Assembly: GCA_001730095.1 (NCBI GenBank)
Contig: MDLF01000047.1
Coordinates: 66,247 to 130,246, forward strand
Direction: 5' to 3'
Length of the DNA stretch: 64,000 nucleotides
Source: Rhodobacteraceae bacterium (ex Bugula neritina AB1)
Lineage (GTDB): Bacteria > Pseudomonadota > Alphaproteobacteria > Rhodobacterales > Rhodobacteraceae
Part shown: piece after piece, positions 7,952 through 17,088 of the stretch
Position numbering within the stretch: position 1 is the first letter of the stretch
How the letters are laid out: every line of letters begins with the position of its first letter
Translations under genes and position numbers: made by a program
Notes under the pieces: generated by a model
What the model was told of the DNA's origin: nothing
Databases searched by the model: none
Seen by the model: the letters and a program-made list of their open reading frames with translations, nothing else

Positions 7952-9610
7952 TCATTCAGCCGCCAAGGGCCCATTTTCATTGTCTTCCAAAACCATTTCC
8001 GCTCCGCGCGCGGCCAGCATCAGTGTCGGCGCATTGGTGTTGCCCGAGGTCACATTCGGAAACGATGAGGCATCAATCACCCGCAGCCCCGCCATCCCGT
8101 GCACCCGAAGCCGCGCATCCAGAACCGAGTCCGCCGCAGTATGTCCCATCCGACAGGTGCAGCTTGCGTGAAACACGCTGCCTGCGCGTTCGCGGAAATT
8201 CTCCAGCAGTGCTGCGTCATCCATGCCGAGAATATCCGGATCGCGCCGTTCCTTGGTGACGCTTTTCATGGTCGGGGTGGAAGCCAGGGCTTGCAGCAGG
8301 TGGCTGGCGCGAATGGCTGCGGCCTGATCCTCTTCAGCCGAGAGCGAGTTCGGCTCAATCAGCGGTGCCTGGCGCGGGTCTGCGGATGTGATGTTGATCT
8401 GTCCGCGGCTGACCGGACGGCCAGGCTGCACACACAGCAAGAAGCCGTTGTCCCGGTCGATCTGCGGTTTGCCGTTGGTTTGCGTCGAATAGGACGCCGG
8501 GTTGCAGTAGACCTGCACATCGGGCTGTGCCGCGCCTTTGGTCCGGACAAAACCGCTGCACTGATTGACCGGCACGCTCAGTGGCCCCTTGCGGGTCAGC
8601 ACATATTGCATTCCGGCTTTCATCTGCTTGGCAAAACTGCCCAGCCGCTCATTCAATGTGGCGCGATTGGCCCAGAAGAAATGCGAGACCGCCAAGTGAT
8701 CCTGCAGGCCCTGCCCCACCTGCGGCAAATCTTGGGTGACCTCGATACCATGGCGCTGCAACAGCTTTGCCGGGCCGATCCCCGACAGTTGCAGCAGCTG
8801 CGGCGAGTTTACAGCGCCGGCGCTCAGGATCACTTCCCGGGCAGCAAGCGCCTGCTCTGTCTGGCCCTTTGTTTTGTAGGCAACACCGGTCGCCCTGCCG
8901 CCGGATGTCAGAACCTTCTCAACCAATGCACCGCTGACCACGGTCAGATTGTCGCGTTTCATTGCGGGCCTTAGAAAGGCGTCAGCCGAAGACCAGCGCC
9001 GCCCGTCCTTCACGGTGCTGCGCACATAGCCCATGCCTTCGCTCGGCAGGGTGTTGGCACCGGTTTCTGCCGCGGCATTCATGTCCTGAAGGAATGGCCA
9101 GCCCATATCCTGCGCCGCTGACAGAAAATTGCGGGCAAAGGGATGCATCCGCTCGCTCAGGTCCGTGACGCGAACAGGGCCCGTGCCGCGCAGCCTGCGG
9201 CGGCCTTCGTGCCATTCGTCATTGCTTTCCAGTGCTTCATAGCTGCGGCGCACGTTGTTCCAGCCCCAGCCGGTGGCGCCTGCGGTCTCCCAGTCGTCGA
9301 AGTCATGCGGCAGCCCGCGCACATAGGCCATCGCGTTGATCGAGCTCGACCCGCCCAGCACCTTGCCTCGCGGCCAATAGGCCTCGCGCCCGTTCAGCCC
9401 CGGATCAGCGGCCGCAGAGTAGCGCCAGTTCACTTTCGGGTCGGAGAAGGTAAAGCCGTACCCCACCGGAATTTTGATCCAGAACCGCCGGTCGCTGCCA
9501 CCGGCCTCGATCAGCAACACCTTGTAGCGGCCATTGGCCGTCAGCTTGTCTGCCAGCACGCAGCCCGCCGATCCGGCCCCTACGATAATGAAATCAAATG
9601 TTTGCGCCAT
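7952..9610 (-). CDS. GMC-family oxidoreductase, choline dehydrogenase-like
   Basis: FAD enzyme of the glucose-methanol-choline family, 552 residues. The FAD-binding beta-alpha-beta loop is at the N-terminus (IIVGAGSAGCVLADKL). GMC signature stretches follow (WPRGKVLGGSSSINAM; GAVNSPQLLQLSGIG), and the C-terminal CTCRMG/NTNAPTLMLAARGAE region contains the active-site His/Asn area. It oxidises an alcohol to an aldehyde. Its stop overlaps the alternative start of the racemase-family gene, so the two form one minus-strand operon transcribed away from the LysR gene. Confidence 0.88.
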   Translation of the reverse strand: MAQTFDFIIVGAGSAGCVLADKLTANGRYKVLLIEAGGSDRRFWIKIPVGYGFTFSDPKVNWRYSAAADPGLNGREAYWPRGKVLGGSSSINAMAYVRGLPHDFDDWETAGATGWGWNNVRRSYEALESNDEWHEGRRRLRGTGPVRVTDLSERMHPFARNFLSAAQDMGWPFLQDMNAAAETGANTLPSEGMGYVRSTVKDGRRWSSADAFLRPAMKRDNLTVVSGALVEKVLTSGGRATGVAYKTKGQTEQALAAREVILSAGAVNSPQLLQLSGIGPAKLLQRHGIEVTQDLPQVGQGLQDHLAVSHFFWANRATLNERLGSFAKQMKAGMQYVLTRKGPLSVPVNQCSGFVRTKGAAQPDVQVYCNPASYSTQTNGKPQIDRDNGFLLCVQPGRPVSRGQINITSADPRQAPLIEPNSLSAEEDQAAAIRASHLLQALASTPTMKSVTKERRDPDILGMDDAALLENFRERAGSVFHASCTCRMGHTAADSVLDARLRVHGMAGLRVIDASSFPNVTSGNTNAPTLMLAARGAEMVLEDNENGPLAAE

Positions 9611-9714
9611 TGCGGGCTCCGACTCCCCTAGTATCGCCTAGCTTGCCCGCAGACGGACGGTTAATTCAAACAATGTGTTTTACCCCTAAGGCTAAACTGT
9701 GCTTAAACATAGCC
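9611..9714. promoter_or_regulatory. Divergent promoter/operator region of the GMC operon and LysR gene
   Basis: A 104-bp gap separates the GMC start (minus strand) from the LysR start (plus strand), the classic place for a LysR-type regulator to bind. It is locally AT-rich (roughly 9660-9712) and contains T-N11-A-like candidates such as TTAATTCAAACAA and CTTAAACATAG. No exact box can be assigned by eye. Confidence 0.5.
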
Positions 9715-10602
9715 ATGACTGACCTGCCCCATGTTACTTGGCTGAAAGCCTTTGAAGCTGCTGCGCGGCTCAACAGTTTTTCTGCTGCTGCCGAAGAACT
9801 GGGCCTGACGCCTGCGGCCATCAGCCAGCAGATCAGGCTGCTGGAGAAACATCTGAATGCCCAGCTTTTCAAACGACTGCCGCGCGGCGTTGCGCTGACC
9901 GGAACTGGTCAAGCCTATGCGCAACCGATCCGAAAATCCTTTAACGACATGCAACTGGCCACCGCCGGTCTGTTCGGCAAACAGCGCAAACGTGTGGTCC
10001 GGGTGCGGGCCTCAATCTCTTGCGCGGCCTTGGTGCTTGCGCCGCAGCTGGCCCGTTTCCAGGTTGCGCATCCGGATATCCTCATCAAGCTTACAACGTC
10101 TATCTGGGCCAACCGGTTCGACGAGGAAGGGCTGGATATTGATATTCGCTATGGCGGCGACTGGCAGGACATCGAAACGCTGCATCTGGGCCATGAAAAC
10201 GCGGTGCCGGTCTGCAGCCCGGCCTATCTGCAAAGCCTGGGCGGAAGTCCCACAATCCACGATCTGGCGGGTGCAGATGTGGTCCAGATTTTCGGGTCGG
10301 AAACAGATTGGGGGCGCTTGTCGGATTTGCATGGGCTGAACCTGCAATCACCGACAGACTGGCTCAAGGCTGACTCGTCACTGCTGGCGCTGCAGACGAT
10401 TGCCGCGGGGCATGGTGTCACCATGGTGCTGGAAAGCTTTGCCAAGCAGTACGTGGAGCAGGGCCTGGTTGTTACCCCGACCCCATTCAAACTGCCCAAG
10501 CGCCGCTCTCACTATGTGGTGATGAATGATCGCGCGGGTCAGCGGGAGGAGGTGAAGACCTTCTGCAACTGGCTTATGTCCCTGTATCAGGAGATACTCT
10601 GA
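9715..10602 (+). CDS. LysR-family transcriptional regulator (GcvA-like)
   Basis: DNA-binding regulator, 295 residues from the ATG at 9715. The frame is open further upstream but adds non-homologous residues. The N-terminal winged helix-turn-helix is typical (WLKAFEAAARLNSFSAAAEELGLTPAAISQQIRLLE is read at residues 9-43). The remaining ~200 residues are the periplasmic-binding-protein-like effector domain. It is divergent from the GMC/racemase operon, which it probably controls, perhaps together with the importer operon. The effector is presumably a pathway intermediate. Confidence 0.88.
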   Translation: MTDLPHVTWLKAFEAAARLNSFSAAAEELGLTPAAISQQIRLLEKHLNAQLFKRLPRGVALTGTGQAYAQPIRKSFNDMQLATAGLFGKQRKRVVRVRASISCAALVLAPQLARFQVAHPDILIKLTTSIWANRFDEEGLDIDIRYGGDWQDIETLHLGHENAVPVCSPAYLQSLGGSPTIHDLAGADVVQIFGSETDWGRLSDLHGLNLQSPTDWLKADSSLLALQTIAAGHGVTMVLESFAKQYVEQGLVVTPTPFKLPKRRSHYVVMNDRAGQREEVKTFCNWLMSLYQEIL

Positions 10603-10634
10603 GGTCCCGCGCCCTTTTTCTTTCTTGCCAACAC

Positions 10635-11750
10635 CTATGCAACAACTGCCTGCAGTGATGCCTGCATCGCCTGCCACAGCTCTTCGGCAGGTTCGGTGCC
10701 GACTGAGATCCGGATGAAACCCGGCGCCACTGCATCCCCCCAGCGGGCGCGACGTTCGGCTGAGGTATGGACACCGCCAAAGGATGTCGCAGCGCGGATC
10801 AGCGGGCACCCGTTGATGAAGGCATCGGCCTGTTCCGCGCTGTCCAGAGTGATCGAGATCAGAAAGCCAAACCTGGCCATCTGCTGTTTTGCCAGCGCAT
10901 GCGAAGGGTCGGAGGCCAGCCCCGGAAAGCGGATCTGGCGCACCAGCGGATGCGCGGCCAGCCGTTCGGCCAGCACGTCTGCGGTGCTGCACATCCGGTC
11001 AAAACGCACCTCCAGCGTCTCCAGTCCCCGGTGCGCCAGCCAGGCCTCGTGCGGGCCGGGGATGCCGCCGCCGAACTGGCGCCATTCGCGCGCCGCCTGC
11101 AGCACATCTGCATTGCGGGTGGCCAGATGCCCCATCAGCACATCCGAATGGCCGCCCGGCGCCTTGGTGTCGGACGCCACCACCACATCCGCACCCAGCT
11201 CCAGCGGGCGCTGGCCCAGCGGTGTCATGGTGGTGTTGTCGACGATCAGCAGCCCGCCTGCCGCGTGGACCTCCTCCGAGATTGCAGGCAGGTCGCAGAG
11301 ATCCAGCCCGGGGTTCGAAGGTGTCTCTGCAAAGACAACGTCAAATCCCGCAAGCCCGCCCTCGCAAAAGGCAGCGGTCGGGCGCTGCACGACCTCAACG
11401 CCAAGGTTCTGCAGAAACCGCTCGCCGAGCCTGCGGGTCACATAGTAGCCGTCCGAAGGGATCAGAATCCGGGATCCTGCCTTGACCGTGGCAAACAGCG
11501 CCGCCGAGATTGCCGCCATGCCTGACGGGAAGGCCAGGGTCGGCGCGTCTTCCAGAAAGGCCAGCACATGCTCCAGATGCTCCCAGGTGGCATTGTCCGC
11601 CCGGCCATAGCTGGGACCGCCGGTCCAGTCGCCCGGCAGGTGGTACATTGAGCTTTGGGTCAGCGGCAGCGCCACCGGCTCGCCTTCGGACAGCCTGTTG
11701 CCGCGCAGGTGCAGCATGGCGCCGGCTTTGGGGGCGGTGGGTGTGTCCAT
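10635..11750 (-). CDS. PLP-dependent trans-sulfuration (Cys/Met metabolism) family enzyme
   Basis: Fold-type I PLP enzyme of 371 residues, similar in length to cystathionine gamma-synthase, cystathionine beta-lyase and methionine gamma-lyase. The PLP-lysine motif is read as SDTKAPGGHSDVLMG near residue 195, the family's S-x-T-K-x-x-x-GHSD. Other landmarks are SYGRADNATWEHLE and the phosphate-contacting FPSGMAAIS. The exact reaction among gamma-synthase, beta-lyase and gamma-lyase cannot be told from sequence alone. It follows the ThDP enzyme on the same strand. Confidence 0.85.
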   Translation of the reverse strand: MDTPTAPKAGAMLHLRGNRLSEGEPVALPLTQSSMYHLPGDWTGGPSYGRADNATWEHLEHVLAFLEDAPTLAFPSGMAAISAALFATVKAGSRILIPSDGYYVTRRLGERFLQNLGVEVVQRPTAAFCEGGLAGFDVVFAETPSNPGLDLCDLPAISEEVHAAGGLLIVDNTTMTPLGQRPLELGADVVVASDTKAPGGHSDVLMGHLATRNADVLQAAREWRQFGGGIPGPHEAWLAHRGLETLEVRFDRMCSTADVLAERLAAHPLVRQIRFPGLASDPSHALAKQQMARFGFLISITLDSAEQADAFINGCPLIRAATSFGGVHTSAERRARWGDAVAPGFIRISVGTEPAEELWQAMQASLQAVVA

Positions 11751-11815
11751 GATCTGGCGCCTTTCTTAACTACCGGTTCCACAAATTCATAACGGGCGCC
11801 CCGTAACAGAAACAA

Positions 11816-11840
11816 GGCCGGGAACAGATGTTTCCCGGCC
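11816..11840 (-). terminator. Rho-independent terminator of the ThDP-enzyme gene
   Basis: A perfect 9-bp inverted repeat, GGCCGGGAA (11816-11824) and TTCCCGGCC (11832-11840), with a 7-base loop. On the minus strand it lies about 27 bases beyond the ThDP-enzyme stop and is followed by the T-rich TTGTTTCTGTT. It should separate that transcript from the downstream PLP enzyme. Confidence 0.75.
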
Positions 11841-11866
11841 CAGAAGGTGCTTTGCGCAATAAATGG

Positions 11867-13546
11867 TCAACCCATCCAGCGGCGCACCGGTGCGGCGGCC
11901 TCTTCGAGCGTCTGGCAGACCACATCAATCAATGTCGGGCCGTCATGGGCAAAGGCGTCCTTGATCGCCCGGTCCAGCTCTTCCGGCCTTTCCACCCGCC
12001 AGGTCTTGACCCCGAATGCCTCAGCCACCGCGGCGTGGTTGGTGCGGTTGAAGTCCACATTGTAGTAGCGCTTTTCGTAGCCATCCCGCTGGCTCGCCTT
12101 GATCCAGCCAAAGTTGGCGTTGGAAAACACCACATAGGTAATGGGCGCGTTGCAGCGGACCACGGTTTCCAGCTCACCACAGGTGAAGTTGAAGGACCCG
12201 TCGCCCATCATCCCCACAACCTTGGCATCAGGCCGCCCGAACCAGGCCCCGAGCGAGGCCGACAGCGAGTACCCCAAAGCCCCATGCGCGCGATTGGTGA
12301 TGTAGTGACGGCCCGGATGTTTCTGCTGTGAGTAGGCATTGTAATAGGGGCAGCTGGTGCCGGGGTCAGAGACCACGATGGCGTTATCGGGCAAGTTTCG
12401 GTTCAAGGCGTGGATGATCTGCTCCGGCAATACCTGATCGGTCTTGCTGTTTGCCAGCGCCTCGAACTTGGCGAACTTGCGCTGCTTGATATCGGCGATT
12501 TTGACAGCAGCGCCAAAGGACGGCAGATCGTCTTTGCGACTGTCCAGATAGGCGTTCACCGCCTGCAGGCTCAGCTTCAGGTCGGCCACCACCCCCACCT
12601 CGGTCGGGTAGTTGGCGCCGATGGTCATCGGATCATTGTCGAAATGCACAATGCGCTTGCCGGGCTTCGGCGCCTCCCAGCGGGACGTGGTGGTTGATCC
12701 CGCCCGGCAGCCCATGAAGACAACCAGATCCGCATTTTCCATCATCTCCCAGGTCTCATCGGTGCCGCCGTTGGAGCCGACCACGCCCAGCATCTGCGGG
12801 TGGGTGTCGGCCAGCGATCCCTTGCCAGAGATCGATGTGCCCACAGCAATGTCGAGGCGGGAGGCCAATGTGCCTAGTTCCTCCATTGCGTCGGAAATCA
12901 CCACGCCGCCGCCGCAGACAATCAGCGGCGATTTGGCGGTGAGGATGGCCTGCGCCGCAGCCTCTGCTGCTCCCGGTTCGGGGGCCGCGCGGTAGGCAGG
13001 GTAGCTGTGATGCTTGGGGTCGGCCCAGATGTCATCCGCTGCCACGTCGTCATATTGAATGTCATAAGGCAGCCCCAGATGCGCCGAGCCAGAGCGGCCG
13101 GTGGTCATCGCCCGGAACGCCTGGCGCACCATGCGCGGGATGTGGTCGGCGCGTTTGATCACCGTGTTGAACTTGGTCAGCGGCCCCATCAGGACCTCCT
13201 GGTTGACCTCAGTCAGCGGGTATTTTCCGTATGATCCGATCGAAATGTCAGTGGTGATCGCCAGCACCGCATAAGAGCTTTCGTTGGCCTCAATCAGCCC
13301 CGGCAGGATATAGGTTGCACCGCCGCCGGACGGCCCCTCGCAGACCCCCACCCGTCCCGTCACACGGGAAAAGCCGTCAGCCATATAGGCCGCGCTGCGC
13401 TCGTCGCGGGTCAGGACATGGGTAATGCCGTGCTCCAGCCGGTTCATCGCATCATAAAAAGGCAGCGTGGTATCGCCGCAAAGGCCGAAAATATGGCTGA
13501 CCCCATGCGCCTCCAAGGCGCGCACCATCGCTTCGGCGCCGTTCAT
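11867..13546 (-). CDS. Thiamine diphosphate-dependent enzyme, acetolactate synthase-like
   Basis: ThDP enzyme of 559 residues. The ATG at 13546 is chosen because AGGAAG sits 7 bases upstream; the open frame further upstream looks non-coding. The N-terminal pyrimidine-binding domain holds the cofactor-activating Glu (DERSAAYMADGF). A central domain follows, then the C-terminal pyrophosphate domain with GDGSFNFTCGELETVVRCN. The family covers acetolactate synthase, sulfoacetaldehyde acetyltransferase and oxalyl-CoA decarboxylase. No regulatory subunit gene is adjacent, which argues against a biosynthetic acetolactate synthase. The substrate is open. Confidence 0.85.
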   Translation of the reverse strand: MNGAEAMVRALEAHGVSHIFGLCGDTTLPFYDAMNRLEHGITHVLTRDERSAAYMADGFSRVTGRVGVCEGPSGGGATYILPGLIEANESSYAVLAITTDISIGSYGKYPLTEVNQEVLMGPLTKFNTVIKRADHIPRMVRQAFRAMTTGRSGSAHLGLPYDIQYDDVAADDIWADPKHHSYPAYRAAPEPGAAEAAAQAILTAKSPLIVCGGGVVISDAMEELGTLASRLDIAVGTSISGKGSLADTHPQMLGVVGSNGGTDETWEMMENADLVVFMGCRAGSTTTSRWEAPKPGKRIVHFDNDPMTIGANYPTEVGVVADLKLSLQAVNAYLDSRKDDLPSFGAAVKIADIKQRKFAKFEALANSKTDQVLPEQIIHALNRNLPDNAIVVSDPGTSCPYYNAYSQQKHPGRHYITNRAHGALGYSLSASLGAWFGRPDAKVVGMMGDGSFNFTCGELETVVRCNAPITYVVFSNANFGWIKASQRDGYEKRYYNVDFNRTNHAAVAEAFGVKTWRVERPEELDRAIKDAFAHDGPTLIDVVCQTLEEAAAPVRRWMG

Positions 13547-14071
13547 CGTGTTCTTCCTAAGAGCCCTTTGAAACCGCTGTGGCCTTGTCCCAGACTGCAA
13601 TTCGGGATTCGCATTCTGAACTGTATACAATATTGTAGATAGATGTGAAGACCAAATTTGCCTCACGGCAGCCCACTGCCCGCCAATGGCAATTCATCCA
13701 GATCATGCCCCCAACAGCCGTAACGCTCCGAATTTGCTGAACGGGTGGGGCCTGGGCCAGCAGGTCGCGCAGCATGGGAGCATCCCTTGCGTTGCTGCCG
13801 ACATTTGCTGCTCGGCGACGGTGCAACTGCGCATGCCTTCCGGCGATTGCGCCGAAGGCCTACAGTGAATCCCATCACAAGATTTCTGCAGCAAAGCCTT
13901 CAGACACCATATCCGCAGGCTGTCAAAATTTGATATGGTCATGGCAGCCGCACACATCATTGCCGACAGGGGCGACACCGCTGATTGATTGCGGCGCCTG
14001 CTTGCATCGGCAGTCAAAGACGCCTCCGGCAATCAACCGGACGGCACATTCAGAACAATCGAGTTATTTGC
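13547..14071. other. 525-bp intergenic region, no convincing gene
   Basis: Short overlapping ORFs on both strands show no family features and no ribosome-binding sites. The only notable structure is the palindromic stretch near 13622-13635 just upstream of the ThDP-enzyme gene. The right part presumably carries the promoter of the thioesterase gene. Confidence 0.5.
13622..13635. promoter_or_regulatory. Candidate operator: two overlapping palindromes upstream of the ThDP-enzyme gene
   Basis: TGTATACA (13622-13629) is a perfect 8-bp palindrome, immediately overlapped by CAATATTG (13628-13635), another perfect palindrome. They lie 76-89 bases upstream of the ThDP-enzyme start in a locally AT-rich patch. 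GntR/FadR-type repressors favour such TGTATACA-like sites. No regulator gene is adjacent. Confidence 0.35.
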
Positions 14072-14557
14072 ATGACAGAAGCAGAACAGAACAATCCACA
14101 GGCACGCCCGCTTCCCCTGACCTCCGCAGACCTGCCTGGCGGTCTTTGGTCAAAGACGCATATCTTCCGGCACGGCCAATGCGATCCGGCCGGGATCGTC
14201 TACACGCCCAAGTTTTTTGACGTATTCAATCAGGTGGTAGAAGCCTGGTTCTGCGAACGCCTGGGCATTGATTATTACGAGATCATCGGCCCGCGCCGCA
14301 CCGGTCTGGGTTATGCAAGCGTTGGGGCGACGTTCTTTTCGCCCTGTATGATGGGCGATGAAATCGACGTCTTTGTTACCGTGGCCGCTATTGGCAGCAA
14401 ATCCTACCAATTGCAGCTGCATGCACTGAAAGGCGGCAGCGAAGCCCTGCGCGGAAACCTCACAACTGTCACAACATGCCTGAAGGAACACCGTGCCATC
14501 GGGATTCCCGAAGATATCAAGGCGGCACTGGCTGCCTATGCCGAACTCAGCAATTAG
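14072..14557 (+). CDS. Acyl-CoA thioesterase, 4-hydroxybenzoyl-CoA thioesterase (hotdog) family
   Basis: Small hotdog-fold protein of 161 residues. The signature RHGQCDPAGIVYTPKFFDVF carries the catalytic Asp of the 4-HBT family. It probably hydrolyses a short or aromatic acyl-CoA thioester in the cytoplasm. The start is the ATG at 14072. It stands alone on the plus strand, converging on a minus-strand hypothetical gene, so there is no operon context to name the substrate. Confidence 0.82.
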   Translation: MTEAEQNNPQARPLPLTSADLPGGLWSKTHIFRHGQCDPAGIVYTPKFFDVFNQVVEAWFCERLGIDYYEIIGPRRTGLGYASVGATFFSPCMMGDEIDVFVTVAAIGSKSYQLQLHALKGGSEALRGNLTTVTTCLKEHRAIGIPEDIKAALAAYAELSN

Positions 14558-14602
14558 GCCCGACATACCGCTGCACAGACAGGGATGCATGCCGGCAGGC
14601 TG

Positions 14603-15259
14603 TTACCCGCAGTGCCCGTGAGACACCTGTTCAGGTTCAGCAGAAATTGGGAAGAACTCGGCAGCAAGCGCCAGCAAAAACCTGACCACGGCTTCTCTGG
14701 CCTGCTCTTGGGATTTTTTCGCGCGCAGCTTGCGGGCCAGCGCAGAGCTGCGGGTGTCGGCCTCCTGCGTCAGCAGCAGCAGAGCAATTTCCCTGAGCTG
14801 GTGCATCGCCAGGTCAGCCTCGTCCTCAGCCAGCCTTTCCAAAAGCTCTGCAGGCGCTGCGCATTCAGCAAGCAGGCGTTTCAGGGCGGGCCCGTGTTTT
14901 GATCCCTCGGCCCGGGCAAAGCAGATGTCGGTTATGCCCGCCATTTCAGCGTCAAAGGCCGCAACAGGTATACAGGCGCTCTGCTTGGAGTAGCCAGCCT
15001 GCCGCACCACATGGAGATCCCGCTGCGCCGGGTCATAGGATATCTCAAGCCCTTGGGTTGATACCCTTGCACTGACTGGATGGCCGAAACGCTTGCGCAG
15101 GCTGAGCGCCTCTGCAAAGAGCACCAGCTGCACAAGGTCAGCATGCTGCAAGTCGCAGGAAATACGCTGGATGCCACTGCGCCCCGCGTGCTTGTAACTC
15201 AGCGCAAGCCATGCTCCGCCGTCCTCCCGCATCTCTAGTGAAAAATTCTCTGCTGGCAT
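14603..15259 (-). CDS. Hypothetical protein, 218 residues
   Basis: No family recognised. The N-terminal ~110 residues look like beta-rich globular sequence (SLEMREDGGAWLALSYKH). The C-terminal half is strongly helical, rich in Ala, Leu, Glu and Arg, with a basic patch (ARKLRAKKSQEQAREAV). No signal peptide or membrane segment is visible. The balanced composition and codon-position G/C bias favour a real gene over the shadow frames on the opposite strand. It is convergent with the thioesterase gene and divergent from the TRAP operon. Confidence 0.5.
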   Translation of the reverse strand: MPAENFSLEMREDGGAWLALSYKHAGRSGIQRISCDLQHADLVQLVLFAEALSLRKRFGHPVSARVSTQGLEISYDPAQRDLHVVRQAGYSKQSACIPVAAFDAEMAGITDICFARAEGSKHGPALKRLLAECAAPAELLERLAEDEADLAMHQLREIALLLLTQEADTRSSALARKLRAKKSQEQAREAVVRFLLALAAEFFPISAEPEQVSHGHCG

Positions 15260-15536
15260 GTTGCGGGTTATATGGATGGAGCCCGGACCTTCAAGCCTCA
15301 GCGGACAGGCATGCTTGTGCCAGGCGGCTCGGCGCCTAAGCTGAGATGTTTCATGGGGGCAGATTATTTGCCTTCTGAATGGGTTATCGGGCTCTGCTCA
15401 GCTTGTGCTTCCACCTGGGATTTTTTACCCTACAAGCAGCTTTGTGGTCAAAATGCCAATTCACGTACTGAAAACCGCCGGTTTGGAGTAAGACTTGGAC
15501 CTGGGTTTTGTGCTCTACTCTTAAGGAGGTTCCAAG

Positions 15537-16544
15537 ATGAGATTTCTGAAACAGACGATTGCCGCTGGTACGGCAGCGGTCAGCCTGGCCGTATCAGCAG
15601 CCGGGGCGGATGAATGGAGGTTCAACAATTTCCTGCCGGACACCCGGCCGGAAACTGCCGAGCTGGAAAAGTTTGCCTCAGACGTAAATGCGGCGCTTGG
15701 TGCGGACAAAATCAAGATGTACAGCGGTGGCTCGCTGGGACTGCCGAATACCGACACGCTGCGTTTCCTGCCCAAAGGGGCTGTTGAGATGAGCCTGATG
15801 TGGGCAAATTACCTGGGCCGCGATGCACCTGCGCTCAGTTCTGTTGTCGTGCAGGGCACCATTGGTTCGATTGAGGAGTTCGAAAAGGCAATCCCGGCGG
15901 TCCGTGAAATCTATGAGGAAGAATTTGCAGACTGGGGCGTGTCTTCGGTTGGGTATGTGGCGATCCCGATGCTGTCGGTGTCAGTATTCTGCCGCGACGA
16001 ACCCGTGCACACGCTGGACGCTCTGAAAACCAAGAAACTGCGGGTCTGGGCACGTGATCAGGTCGAGACCTTCACCCGGCTGGGCGTCGCCGCGCAGATC
16101 ATTCCCCAAGAAGAAATGTATGTCGCCATGAAAACCGGGGTGGTGGATTGTGCACTGTACCCGGCGCTTTACGCCCATACGGTTTCGCTGCAGGAGGTCG
16201 CAAGCTACGCCTCCTTCCTCTATCCGATGGCGTCTGGCCCCTATGTGATTGGCGTCGCATCTGACAAATGGGAGGCCACCGACGAAGCCACCAAGGCCGC
16301 CATTGCCACAGCGGCAAAGGACCTGTGGGACCGCACCAACCAGTATGAAGATGACTTTGAGCGTGAACTGGCAGCGCGGGAGGAATTGGGAAAGAACGGC
16401 GTCACCTGGGGCGACGACTTCCCGCAGGAAGACCGCGACCTGTTTGTTGCTGCGGTCACGGAAACCTGGGCCATGCTGGCCGAGGAGGCGGGCGGCAAGG
16501 CGCCAGCCTACCGTGAACGCGTGCTGACTGCATTGGGCCGCTGA
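15537..16544 (+). CDS. TRAP transporter substrate-binding protein (DctP family)
   Basis: Periplasmic binding protein of a tripartite ATP-independent transporter, 335 residues with a signal peptide (MRFLKQTIAAGTAAVSLAVSAAGA). A strong AAGGAGG at 15523-15529 fixes the start. The family motif around the substrate-contacting Arg appears as LKTKKLRVWARDQVETFTRLG. It delivers an organic acid or similar anion to the membrane subunits encoded directly downstream. The ligand cannot be named. Confidence 0.88.
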   Translation: MRFLKQTIAAGTAAVSLAVSAAGADEWRFNNFLPDTRPETAELEKFASDVNAALGADKIKMYSGGSLGLPNTDTLRFLPKGAVEMSLMWANYLGRDAPALSSVVVQGTIGSIEEFEKAIPAVREIYEEEFADWGVSSVGYVAIPMLSVSVFCRDEPVHTLDALKTKKLRVWARDQVETFTRLGVAAQIIPQEEMYVAMKTGVVDCALYPALYAHTVSLQEVASYASFLYPMASGPYVIGVASDKWEATDEATKAAIATAAKDLWDRTNQYEDDFERELAAREELGKNGVTWGDDFPQEDRDLFVAAVTETWAMLAEEAGGKAPAYRERVLTALGR

Positions 16545-16551
16545 TCCGGAC

Positions 16552-17088
16552 ATGACCCGGACTGCAAGGAACTTTGTCGCGCTGGGGCTGGACCGTCTGG
16601 CCCTGGCCTGCGCAGGTGCGGCTGCACTGTGCATGATCGCCATTGTCGGCATCATTGTCACCAGCGTGCTGATGCGCAAATTCGCCAACACCCCGCTGCA
16701 CTTCACGGAGGAAGTGGTCGGCCTGCTGCTGAGCGTGTCGCTGTTCCTGGGACTGCCAATGGTGACATTGCGGGCCAAACACGTCCGGGTGGCGCTGTTG
16801 GCGGATTTCCTGAAAGGACGCGCCCATGCAGCGGTTCAGATCGCTGCGCTTCTGGTGGGCTGTGTCTTCTTCTTCTGGCTGATCGTCGAGACGGTTCCCT
16901 GGTTCGAATTTGCCTTCAAACGCAACCTGAAAACCGAAACCTCGCGGGTGCTGCTGTACCCCTGGATGGCCGTCATGCCGCTGTCTCTGACGCTGACCGC
17001 TGCGGTGCTGGTGGCCCGGCTGACCGGGCTGATAGAGCGGCGAGACGACAGCGAGGCGGATCGCCCTTTCACGGATGAGGCTTCCTGA
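16552..17088 (+). CDS. TRAP transporter small permease (DctQ family)
   Basis: 178 residues with four hydrophobic helices, the usual DctQ topology. The start is 7 bases after the binding-protein stop. The stop overlaps the start of the large permease, so the subunits are co-translated. It anchors the large permease in the Na+-driven transporter. Confidence 0.87.
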   Translation: MTRTARNFVALGLDRLALACAGAAALCMIAIVGIIVTSVLMRKFANTPLHFTEEVVGLLLSVSLFLGLPMVTLRAKHVRVALLADFLKGRAHAAVQIAALLVGCVFFFWLIVETVPWFEFAFKRNLKTETSRVLLYPWMAVMPLSLTLTAAVLVARLTGLIERRDDSEADRPFTDEAS

